From: an uncultured Clostridia bacterium
Lineage (GTDB): Bacteria; Bacillota; Clostridia; Oscillospirales; Oscillospiraceae
Reading direction: 5' to 3'
Assembly: GCA_947177115.1 (NCBI GenBank)
Contig: CAMWTG010000005.1
Span: forward strand, 1-26,134
Length of the DNA stretch: 26,134 nt
This document shows positions 1 to 6,561 of the stretch, piece by piece. The notes beneath the pieces are model-generated. The model had not been told where the DNA came from and ran no database searches. It worked only from the letters and a program-made list of their open reading frames with translations. The position numbers and the translations under genes are program-made. Position 1 is the stretch's first letter, and each line of letters starts with the position of its first letter.

Positions 1-517
1 GGCGTCCCAGCTCCATCTGGCGGCAGCTGAGCAGCAGCAGGTCGTTCCGCAGCGAGGCCAGAATCTCCTAGTAAAAGGGTTTGCACAGCGGCAGTTCCAA
101 AGTCATCCGCTGGAAAAGCCAGCGGTATTCCGACCGGGTGCCGGTACAATAGATGTGCCGCCCGGAAGTGAAGCGGCAGCGGGCCAGAATATCCTTCACT
201 CCGCAGCCGGAGAAGTGGACCCAGAAGATCTCCGGATGCTCGGCGGTGCGGCAGGCATACCTGGGTTCCTCGCCGGGGCGGTACAGGATCATGCTGCCCG
301 CGCCGGCGGTTTCCTCCCGGCCATCAAAGAAGAAATGCGCCTTTCCGGCGGCCACATACAGCAGCTGATAGTCCATCTGGCCGCGGGGCCAGTGAGTGGG
401 AAGAACGTCCGGCTGCGCGGACAGGCGGTAGGTGCCGCAGCTGCTGACCGCCAATGGCCTGGCGTGATCCCTGCAGCCGGCCTGTGTGTGTTTGAGATAA
501 CCTGCGTTGACGTACAT
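1..517 (-). pseudogene. AraC-family regulator, N-terminal cupin part, broken by an in-frame TAG
   Basis: The start at 517 (MYVNAGYLKHTQ) is preceded by a GGGAGGGAT ribosome binding site. The first 149 residues read as the ligand-binding cupin half of an AraC-type activator: a beta-rich stretch with LLYVAAGKAHFFFDG, then an LYRPGEEPRY turn and an IFWVHFSG strand. The frame meets TAG at 70-68, right after LPLCKPFY. It then continues open to the window edge as EILASLRNDLLLLSCRQMEL, exactly the linker helix expected in this family, where a Glu codon (GAG) would fit the TAG position. TAG ends several intact genes in this window, so it is not recoded. The DNA-binding HTH domain would lie beyond position 1 and is not visible. 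The gene is divergent from the aminotransferase operon and would be its natural activator. Either a real nonsense mutation or a base-call error is possible. Confidence 0.75.
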
Positions 518-548
518 ACCGATCCCTCCCTGGCTTGAATACCGTCTT

Positions 549-577
549 ATCATGCCTGCTTTTGCAGAAAAAATCAA
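549..577 (-). promoter_or_regulatory. Possible sigma-A promoter for the AraC-type gene
   Basis: On the minus strand TTGATT (577-572) is followed after 17 bases by CATGAT (554-549). It lies just upstream of the AraC-type start. Both boxes are imperfect, so this is tentative. Confidence 0.3.
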
Positions 578-653
578 GATTTTATCAGGATAAAGGTGAT
601 TTCCTCTCTGTTTCAGGTGATTCCTTCCATAGGTCTCCCGGAAAAGGCGTTTG

Positions 654-682
654 TTGACAATCCGGCGGCGTTGTGGTACGCT
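654..682 (+). promoter_or_regulatory. Sigma-A promoter of the aminotransferase-aldolase-kinase operon
   Basis: A perfect TTGACA (654-659) is followed by a 17-base spacer and TACGCT (677-682). The -10 box is weak, which fits an activated or regulated promoter. Transcription would start near 689. Confidence 0.55.
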
Positions 683-692
683 GTATGCATGA

Positions 693-710
693 CGTGAATC
701 AATGTTCACG
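693..710. promoter_or_regulatory. Inverted repeat at the predicted transcription start, likely operator
   Basis: CGTGAA (693-698) and TTCACG (705-710) form a perfect 6-bp inverted repeat with a 6-base gap, directly downstream of the -10 box. The position suits a repressor site. The TetR-type protein encoded third in this operon is the obvious candidate ligand; this link is inference. Confidence 0.4.
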
Positions 711-737
711 AGGATAACAAAACGGGGAGGCGGCAAG

Positions 738-2228
738 ATGGCATACAACGGTTTTGCGATCGAACAATACTTGGACGCGGCGGAGGTAACGGCCCAGCTG
801 GACGAGCTGATCCGGAAGCCCGTGTGGTCCATCCGGCAGGACAAGCTGACGGACTATGTGGAGAACTATTTTAACGCCAGGTGCGTCAAATCCCGGGAAA
901 TGATCGCCCAGGCGAAAAAGGTGATCCCCGGCGGCGTCCAGCACAATCTGGCCTTCAACTATCCTTTTCCCATTGTCATTACCAAGGCGGAGGGGGCGAA
1001 GCTGTGGGATATCGATGGCAACTGGTACTACGACCTGCTCCAGGCCGGCGGCCCCACCATCCTGGGCAGCAATATGCCGGCGGTCAGGGATCAGGTTATC
1101 GACCTGCTGAACACCTGCGGCCCCTCCACGGGGCTGTTCCACGAGTATGAGTACAAGCTGGCAAAGAAGATCTCCGACCTGGTGCCCTCGGTGGAGATGT
1201 TCCGGATGCTGGGATCTGGTACGGAGGCGGCCATGTGCGCTGCCCGGATCGCCCGGCTGAAAACCGGGAAGAAGAACATTCTGAAAATGGGCGGGGCCTA
1301 CCACGGCTGGTCGGACCAGCTGGCCTACGGGATGCGGGTCCCCGGCACCAAGGGCATCATGTCCAAGGGCGTGCCCAATTTTGTCTTCAAGCATACAGAT
1401 GAGTTTTTCCCCAACGACCTGGAGGACCTGGAGCGGAAGCTGAAGGCCAACCGCCTCAACGGCGGCACGGCGGCGGTCTATCTGGAGCCCATGGGTCCCG
1501 AGAGCGGCACCCGGCCCGTCAGCCGGGAGTTTATCCGGGGCGCGGCCAGACTGGCCCGGCAGTATGGGGCGCTGGTGATCTTCGATGAGGTGGTCACCGG
1601 ATTTCGCATCGGCCTCAGCGGGGCCCAAGGGTTCTTTGGAGTGGATCCTGATCTGACGGTGTTCGGCAAGATCATCGCCGGAGGCTATCCCGGCGCGGGC
1701 GGTGTAGGCGGTCACGCGGACTGCATGGCCCACCTGGGAGCGGGTCTGGATTCCTCCGGCAAAAAGGTGCCCAAAGCCATGTGCGGCGGTACCATGGCGG
1801 CTACGCCCATTTCCTGTGTAGCGGGGTATTACACTCTGTGCGAGATCGAGCGCACCAACGCCTGCGAGGTGGCCGGACGCATGGGCGACCGGCTGACCAA
1901 GGGCCTGCAGGAGCTGATCAAAAAGTATGATCTGCCCTTCGTAGCCTTTAACCAGGGATCTATCTGCCACCTGGACAATGCCGGGACCATGCATTTCTGC
2001 ATCGACTGGAAGAAGCCCTGGACCATCCCGGAGATCCTCAAACAGACCGGCATCCGGCAGAAGGAGATGGAGCACATGGGCGCAGCTTACATGGCGGAGG
2101 GGCTGGTGACCCTGGCCGGTTCCCGGCTGTACACCAGCGCGGCCTACACGGAGGAGATGATCGATGACGTGCTCTCCCGCTTCGACCGGGTGCTGTCCAA
2201 CTGCGCCCCGCTGGAGGGGAAGGCATGA
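738..2228 (+). CDS. Class III PLP aminotransferase, glutamate-1-semialdehyde aminomutase-like
   Basis: A 496-residue fold-type I PLP enzyme. The start at 738 (MAYNGFAIEQ) has a GGGGAGG site 8 bases upstream; an upstream in-frame ATG at 702 lies inside the putative operator. Family motifs are PGGVQHNL, the Gly-Thr phosphate-binding turn GSGTEAAMCAARIAR, the cofactor aspartate segment VIFDEVVTGFR, and the internal-aldimine lysine K311 in FGKIIAGGYPGAGGVGG. It is about 60 residues longer at the N-terminus than biosynthetic HemL, and no other tetrapyrrole genes are nearby, so a role in haem synthesis is unlikely. It sits in an operon with an aldolase and a sugar kinase, which points to transamination or amino-group migration on a sugar-derived or amino-polyol substrate. 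The substrate is unknown. Its stop overlaps the aldolase start as ATGA. Confidence 0.9.
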   Translation: MAYNGFAIEQYLDAAEVTAQLDELIRKPVWSIRQDKLTDYVENYFNARCVKSREMIAQAKKVIPGGVQHNLAFNYPFPIVITKAEGAKLWDIDGNWYYDLLQAGGPTILGSNMPAVRDQVIDLLNTCGPSTGLFHEYEYKLAKKISDLVPSVEMFRMLGSGTEAAMCAARIARLKTGKKNILKMGGAYHGWSDQLAYGMRVPGTKGIMSKGVPNFVFKHTDEFFPNDLEDLERKLKANRLNGGTAAVYLEPMGPESGTRPVSREFIRGAARLARQYGALVIFDEVVTGFRIGLSGAQGFFGVDPDLTVFGKIIAGGYPGAGGVGGHADCMAHLGAGLDSSGKKVPKAMCGGTMAATPISCVAGYYTLCEIERTNACEVAGRMGDRLTKGLQELIKKYDLPFVAFNQGSICHLDNAGTMHFCIDWKKPWTIPEILKQTGIRQKEMEHMGAAYMAEGLVTLAGSRLYTSAAYTEEMIDDVLSRFDRVLSNCAPLEGKA

Positions 2229-3331
2229 CGGTTTTAGAGTCGCAGGCAAGAGAACAGGTATTGCAGGCGGCGGCGCGGCTGACCGGGGAAGGGCTTATTG
2301 AGCGAACCTGGGGCAATATCAGCGTGCGGGTGTCGGATACGCAGTTTCTCATCACCCCCAGCGGGCTGGCCTATGAGACGATGCGGGAGGACCAGCTGGT
2401 GCTGGTAAACATTGCGGACTGCTCCTATGAGGGGCCGGTCAAGCCCTCCAGTGAAAAGGGCATCCATGCCGATGCCTACCGCCTCCGGCCGGACGTAAAT
2501 TTTGTCATCCACACCCACCAGTACTGGGCCTCCATTGCCGGTATAACGGGAACGGCCCTGACGGGATTTATCCACCCCGCGCTGGGCAAGCGGGTCCCCT
2601 GCGCCGCCTACGGCCTGCCGGGGACGAAAATGCTGCGGAAGGCGGTGTCGGCGGAAATGGAAGCATGGCCGGACTGCCGGGCGTTTCTGATGCGCCATCA
2701 CGGGGCCTTGTGCCTGGGCGGGGATATGGAGGACGCTTTTGCCGCCGCCCGGGCGCTGGAGGAGGTCTGTGAGGAGCGGGTCCTTGGCGAAATGGAGGAA
2801 CAAAGGCCAATCCCCGTCCCGCGGAAGCTGGGTTCCAGCAGAAGAAGGGGGGACACCTTCCTGATGGCTCAGCGCGGCGAGAGCAGGCGTTACCCGATAG
2901 GAGACGATGCTCTGCCTCTTGCCGCCGCCCTCCATGGGGCGGCTTACCGGGCGGGGGACTTCCGGTATATCGTCCATGAGACGTCCCCGGAGGTCCTGGC
3001 GGTCTGTGCTGGGGGATGCCGCCTGCGGCCTTATCTGGACGATCTGGCCCAGATCGCAGGAGCGGACATCCTCTGCGTACCGCCGGCCCCCAGGCGGGTG
3101 CGGGAGGCTCTGCGGGGCCGGAACGCGGTGCTGATCCAGGGTATGGGCGCGTTGTGCGCCGGGAAGTCGGAGAGCGATGCCGCAGCGGTCCGCGCCCTGC
3201 TGCGGAAGGGCTGCGCCGCCAGACTGTATGCCAGTCAGGCGCCCAACTGCCGCCCGCTGAGTGCGGCGGACGCGCACTTGCAGCGGCTGATCTACTGCCA
3301 GTCCTACGAGAGGAAAAAAGACCAATGCTGA
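2225..3331 (+). CDS. Class II aldolase/adducin family protein with a second, degenerate aldolase domain
   Basis: 368 residues, translationally coupled to the aminotransferase by a 4-base ATGA overlap. Residues 1-200 form a complete class II (zinc-dependent) aldolase domain: WGNISVR around N31, TPSGLAYE, E77 in SSEKGIHADAY, the metal pair in VIHTHQYW (H96, H98) and MRHHGALCLGG (H158/H159). Known members cleave or epimerise phosphorylated ketoses such as fuculose or ribulose phosphate. Residues about 218-368 look like a second copy that lost the metal ligands: IVHETSPEVLAV stands where HTH would be, and LIQGMGALCAGK where RHHGALCLG would be. Single-domain relatives are about 215-240 residues long, so the extra half is real. 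The second domain is probably structural or forms the oligomer interface. It would act after the FGGY kinase in the same operon. Confidence 0.88.
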   Translation: MTVLESQAREQVLQAAARLTGEGLIERTWGNISVRVSDTQFLITPSGLAYETMREDQLVLVNIADCSYEGPVKPSSEKGIHADAYRLRPDVNFVIHTHQYWASIAGITGTALTGFIHPALGKRVPCAAYGLPGTKMLRKAVSAEMEAWPDCRAFLMRHHGALCLGGDMEDAFAAARALEEVCEERVLGEMEEQRPIPVPRKLGSSRRRGDTFLMAQRGESRRYPIGDDALPLAAALHGAAYRAGDFRYIVHETSPEVLAVCAGGCRLRPYLDDLAQIAGADILCVPPAPRRVREALRGRNAVLIQGMGALCAGKSESDAAAVRALLRKGCAARLYASQAPNCRPLSAADAHLQRLIYCQSYERKKDQC

Positions 3332-3981
3332 AAAAGCTGTCGGCGGAACAGCTGGAGCGGCTGCTGGAGGCCGGGGTGGAAGAGTTTGCCCTCCACGGCT
3401 CCGCCGGGGCCAATATGCGGGCCATCGCGGAACGGGCGGGTATCAGCGTGGGCGCTCTGTACAAATACTATGACGGCAAGGACGGCTTTTTCCGGGCCTG
3501 CCTGGGCCGCAGTCTGGAGGCACTGGAGGCTGTGCTGGCGGAGGTCACGGCGGAGGAGGCCGGATTCAAGGAATACGCCCGGCGGATCATCCGGGCATTG
3601 CTCCGGTTTTCCCGAGAGCACGCCGGGTACGTGCGGCTGTACTGCACCCTCGCCGCCTCCGGCGGGGAGGAGGCGGTGAAGCTGGCCGGGGAGATCGAGG
3701 GCATTACCGCCCGGCTGTATACCCGCTACATCGCCGCCGGGCAGGCCGGAGGAGACCTGCGGCGGGATATGGAGCCGGGGATGTTCGCGTTTTTCTTTGA
3801 CAGCCTGCTGATGATGGTCCAGTTTGCCGGATGCTGCGATTACTATCGGGAGCGGTTCCGGCTGTACTGCGGCGGGAATCCAGAGGACCAGCCGGACAGG
3901 CTGGAACGGGAGCTGCTGAAATTTTACGAGTCAGCGTTTACCTTTGAGGAGGCGGATGTTTCCCATCGGGAAACGGTATGA
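3325..3981 (+). CDS. TetR/AcrR-family transcriptional regulator
   Basis: 218 residues. The start at 3325 overlaps the aldolase stop by 7 bases and is preceded by an AGAGGAAAAAAG stretch. The N-terminal HTH is typical: FALHGSAGANMRAIAERAG, then ISVGALYKYYDGKDGFF at about residues 40-56. The rest is a helical ligand-binding and dimerisation domain without recognisable specificity. It lies inside the catabolic operon between aldolase and kinase, so it is likely a local autorepressor relieved by the pathway substrate. The inverted repeat at 693-710 is a candidate operator. Confidence 0.9.
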   Translation: MLKKLSAEQLERLLEAGVEEFALHGSAGANMRAIAERAGISVGALYKYYDGKDGFFRACLGRSLEALEAVLAEVTAEEAGFKEYARRIIRALLRFSREHAGYVRLYCTLAASGGEEAVKLAGEIEGITARLYTRYIAAGQAGGDLRRDMEPGMFAFFFDSLLMMVQFAGCCDYYRERFRLYCGGNPEDQPDRLERELLKFYESAFTFEEADVSHRETV

Positions 3982-4001
3982 ACGTGTGAGGAGGGGGTAC
4001 C

Positions 4002-5588
4002 ATGACCTATGTTTTGGCCTATGATATCGGCACTACGGGAGTAAAGACCTGCCTTTTTTCCCTGGAGGAGCGTATTACCCTGATCGCCAGCGCCCAGGAG
4101 GGCTATGGGCTGTATCTGCTGGAAAACGGCGGCGCGGAGCAGGACCCTGAGGAGTGGTGGCAGGCCATGTGCCATACCACCCGGGAGCTGTTCGCCAAAA
4201 CGGACGTGAAGCCGGAACAGGTAGCCGGACTGTCCTTCTGCTCCCAGATGCAGGCGCTGGTGCTGGTGGACCACGAGGGAAAACCTGTACGCCGTGCCAT
4301 GAGCTATATGGACCAGCGGGCGGGGGAGGAGCTGAAAAAGGGCCTGGCCCACGGTCCTCAGATCGCTGGGGCCAATGTGGGAAAACTGCTGCGCTGCCTG
4401 AAAGCCACCGGTGCGGTACCAAGCAGCGTGAAGGACCCGGTGTGGAAATACAAGTGGGTCCAGGCCCATGAGCCGGAAAACTTTGCCCGGGCGGACAAGT
4501 GGCTGGACGTAAAAGAGTGCCTGCAGATGCGCTGCACCGGACGGGCGGTGATGACGGAGGATTCCGCCTACGCAACGCTGCTCTACGATACGAAAAAGCG
4601 GGCGTGGAGCGAAGCCCTGTGCAAAATGTTCGGCGTAAATATGGTCCATCTTCCGCCCATCATCCAGGCCGCAGATCAGATCGGCGGTCTGACGGAACGT
4701 GCAGCGGCAGATCTGGGGCTGATCCCCAGTACGCCTGTGTTCGGAGGGGGAGGGGACGCGTCCCTCATCGGCGTAGGGGCCGGGTGTACAAAGGTCGGAA
4801 GTACCCACATATATTGCGGCACCTCCGGCTGGGTGTCCACGGTGACGGACCGGCAGATGGTGGACGTGGACGCCATGATTGCCGCCATTGTGGGGGCTCA
4901 AACAGGGAGATACAACTATTTCGCCGAGATGGAGACCGCCGGAAAGTGCCTGGAGTGGGTGAAGGACCATCTGGCTCTGGACGAGATCGGGGTCTACCTG
5001 GAGAAGAAGGACATTACCGGCGGTCAGGAGGCTGTATACGCCAGCCTTTACGACTACCTGACCGAGACGGTAGAGAAGATCCCGCCGGGGTCTGGCGGCG
5101 TGATCTTTACCCCCTGGCTCCACGGCAACCGCTGTCCTTTTGAGGACCCGGCGGCGGCGGGCATGTTTTTCAACATCCGGCTGGATACCGGCAAGACGGA
5201 GCTCATTCGGGCGGTGCTGGAGGGCGTTTGCTTCCACCTGCGGTGGATGCTGGAGTGTCAGGCGCGGAAAGTGAAGACCTCCGATCCTGTGCGGTTCGTA
5301 GGCGGCGGGGCCCTGTCGCCGGTGACGGCCCAGATATTGGCGGATGTCACCGGGCGGACGATCCAAACGGTTTCCAGCCCGCAGAATGCGGGGAGCGTGG
5401 GCGCTGCGGCGGTCATGGCTGTAGGCCTGGGGCTGGTGCCGGATCTGGACGCCGTAGGGGCGCTGATCCCCGTTGGGCGCACATTTACGCCTGACGCCGC
5501 CAACAAGGCGGTTTACGACAAGAATTACGCCGTGTTCCGGAAATTGTACGCCGCTAACCGCGCCAATTTCCGGGCCCTGAACGGCTAG
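4002..5588 (+). CDS. FGGY-family carbohydrate kinase, xylulokinase-like
   Basis: 528 residues, preceded by GAGGAGGGGG. The N-terminal ATPase-fold signature is AYDIGTTGVKT (residues 6-16); AMSYMDQRAGEEL carries the sugar-binding region; D252 in VFGGGGDASLIGVGAG is the expected catalytic base; RFVGGGALSPVTAQILADV near the C-terminus matches the second FGGY signature. The family phosphorylates ketoses, polyols and related substrates with ATP. Together with the aldolase it makes a phosphorylate-then-cleave pair, and the aminotransferase would prepare the substrate. Length and motifs fit xylulokinase-like members, but specificity cannot be read. It starts 20 bases after the TetR stop and ends with TAG. 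Confidence 0.92.
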   Translation: MTYVLAYDIGTTGVKTCLFSLEERITLIASAQEGYGLYLLENGGAEQDPEEWWQAMCHTTRELFAKTDVKPEQVAGLSFCSQMQALVLVDHEGKPVRRAMSYMDQRAGEELKKGLAHGPQIAGANVGKLLRCLKATGAVPSSVKDPVWKYKWVQAHEPENFARADKWLDVKECLQMRCTGRAVMTEDSAYATLLYDTKKRAWSEALCKMFGVNMVHLPPIIQAADQIGGLTERAAADLGLIPSTPVFGGGGDASLIGVGAGCTKVGSTHIYCGTSGWVSTVTDRQMVDVDAMIAAIVGAQTGRYNYFAEMETAGKCLEWVKDHLALDEIGVYLEKKDITGGQEAVYASLYDYLTETVEKIPPGSGGVIFTPWLHGNRCPFEDPAAAGMFFNIRLDTGKTELIRAVLEGVCFHLRWMLECQARKVKTSDPVRFVGGGALSPVTAQILADVTGRTIQTVSSPQNAGSVGAAAVMAVGLGLVPDLDAVGALIPVGRTFTPDAANKAVYDKNYAVFRKLYAANRANFRALNG

Positions 5589-5603
5589 AAAGGACGCTGC
5601 TTT

Positions 5604-6026
5604 ATGAATCGTAAGGAAATCCTGCGCTCCCTGAAATTCCTCCTGTTCTCCATTTCCGCCGGGATCATCGAGCTGGGGGCTTTCTCCCTGCTCAACGAGC
5701 TGACGGCATGGAGCTACTGGCCCTGCTATCTGATTGCCCTGACCCTCTCGGTGCTCTGGAACTTTACCCTGAACCGGCGGTATACCTTCCAGTCTGCCAG
5801 CAACGTTCCCAAGGCCATGGCGCTGGTGTTTGCCTTCTACTGCGTGTTTACGCCTCTGTCCACCTGGCTGGGGCACTATCTGGCGGACGTGCTGGGATGG
5901 AACGAGTATCTGGTCACCGCCATCAATATGATCGCAAACTTTGTGCTGGAATTCCTGTACGACCGGTTTGTGGTGTTCCGGGACTCGCTGGATACCAACA
6001 GCGTGGCCCGGAGGAACGAAAAATAG
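5604..6026 (+). CDS. GtrA-like small membrane protein
   Basis: 140 residues, start 15 bases after the kinase stop, with AAAGGA upstream. Four hydrophobic segments are visible: about residues 10-30 (LKFLLFSISAGIIELGAF), 37-56 (YWPCYLIALTLSVLWNF), 72-95 and 103-125. NFTLNRRYTFQS and the final NFVLEFLYDRFVVFRD are the hallmark N-x-x-x-x-R/FVF motifs of the GtrA/DPMS family, proposed to flip or anchor polyprenyl-linked sugars for cell-surface glycosylation. It is last in the operon; whether it serves the catabolic pathway or is a bystander is unknown. Ends with TAG, followed by a terminator. Confidence 0.88.
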   Translation: MNRKEILRSLKFLLFSISAGIIELGAFSLLNELTAWSYWPCYLIALTLSVLWNFTLNRRYTFQSASNVPKAMALVFAFYCVFTPLSTWLGHYLADVLGWNEYLVTAINMIANFVLEFLYDRFVVFRDSLDTNSVARRNEK

Positions 6027-6077
6027 CCGGGAAATTCGCCTGTATCCAGAACATAAACATTTGTCGCCAGACAGACG

Positions 6078-6120
6078 GCAAACCGCCGCGCCATGAAAAT
6101 GGTTGCGGCGGTTTGCTGTT
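6078..6120 (+). terminator. Hairpin after the GtrA-like gene, probable operon terminator
   Basis: A perfect 12-bp stem, GCAAACCGCCGC (6078-6089) with GCGGCGGTTTGC (6105-6116). The loop holds a nested CCAT/ATGG stem capped by GAAA. The following T tract (TGTTTG) is short, so termination may be moderate. Confidence 0.65.
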
Positions 6121-6340
6121 TGAAGGAAAAATACGCTGTTTTTATAGAGTTTCGGTGCGGAAATTCTTTTGCGGGGCAAATAGATAAAATGCGGAGAAAA
6201 TAACTTGTATTCACCGAAAATGAATTTATATTCTTTGCGAACGAGACGATGCAAAGAGCAAATTGTGGCATTGATTCGGCGGGTAACGGCGTATTGGCAA
6301 TTGGTTGAAAAAAAATATACAAAAATGTTGTTGGAAGGAA

Positions 6341-6369
6341 TTGACAAACGCTGTAATTAGTTATACAAT
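6341..6369 (+). promoter_or_regulatory. Strong sigma-A promoter of the surface subtilase
   Basis: TTGACA (6341-6346), a 17-base spacer, TACAAT (6364-6369), inside an AT-rich block that contrasts with the GC-rich genes. The predicted transcript has a leader of about 185 bases before the ATG. No other gene is seen in 6027-6561. Confidence 0.8.
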
Positions 6370-6467
6370 AAATGTAAATTCATCAGCGGGCATACAGCCG
6401 CGGGAGGGGCTGTGCTGCCGCTCTTATGGTGTTTGCTGGTGGGTGGCCCAACGGCCATATCGGGGTC

Positions 6468-6508
6468 CGGCACAGGCCTGTGCCGTCATTTCGCACAGCG
6501 AAATGACG
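6468..6508 (+). promoter_or_regulatory. Two adjacent hairpins in the subtilase mRNA leader
   Basis: An 18-base perfect palindrome, CGGCACAGG/CCTGTGCCG (6468-6485), directly abuts an 11-bp perfect stem, CGTCATTTCGC (6484-6494) with GCGAAATGACG (6498-6508) and a 3-base ACA loop. The two share two bases, so only one may form fully at a time. There is no T run, so they are not terminators. They could stabilise the transcript or act as a cis-regulatory site. No known riboswitch class was recognised. Confidence 0.5.
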
Positions 6509-6561
6509 ATCTGCTGGCCAACCTGCCTCGGTATGAAATTGAGGCGTGAAAGGAGCAGAGT

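Noticed and set aside
68..70. TAG in the AraC-type frame as recoded (pyrrolysine or suppressed) codon
   Set aside because: TAG ends several intact genes here (the FGGY kinase, GtrA-like and 67-residue genes), and the position is not a catalytic site in this family.
738..2228. Biosynthetic hemL (haem pathway)
   Set aside because: It has a long N-terminal extension, no other tetrapyrrole genes nearby, and an operon context of aldolase and sugar kinase.
3924..6347. An 807-codon antisense frame over the kinase and GtrA-like genes
   Set aside because: The FGGY and GtrA motifs are on the plus strand; the antisense reading has no domain and no ribosome binding site.
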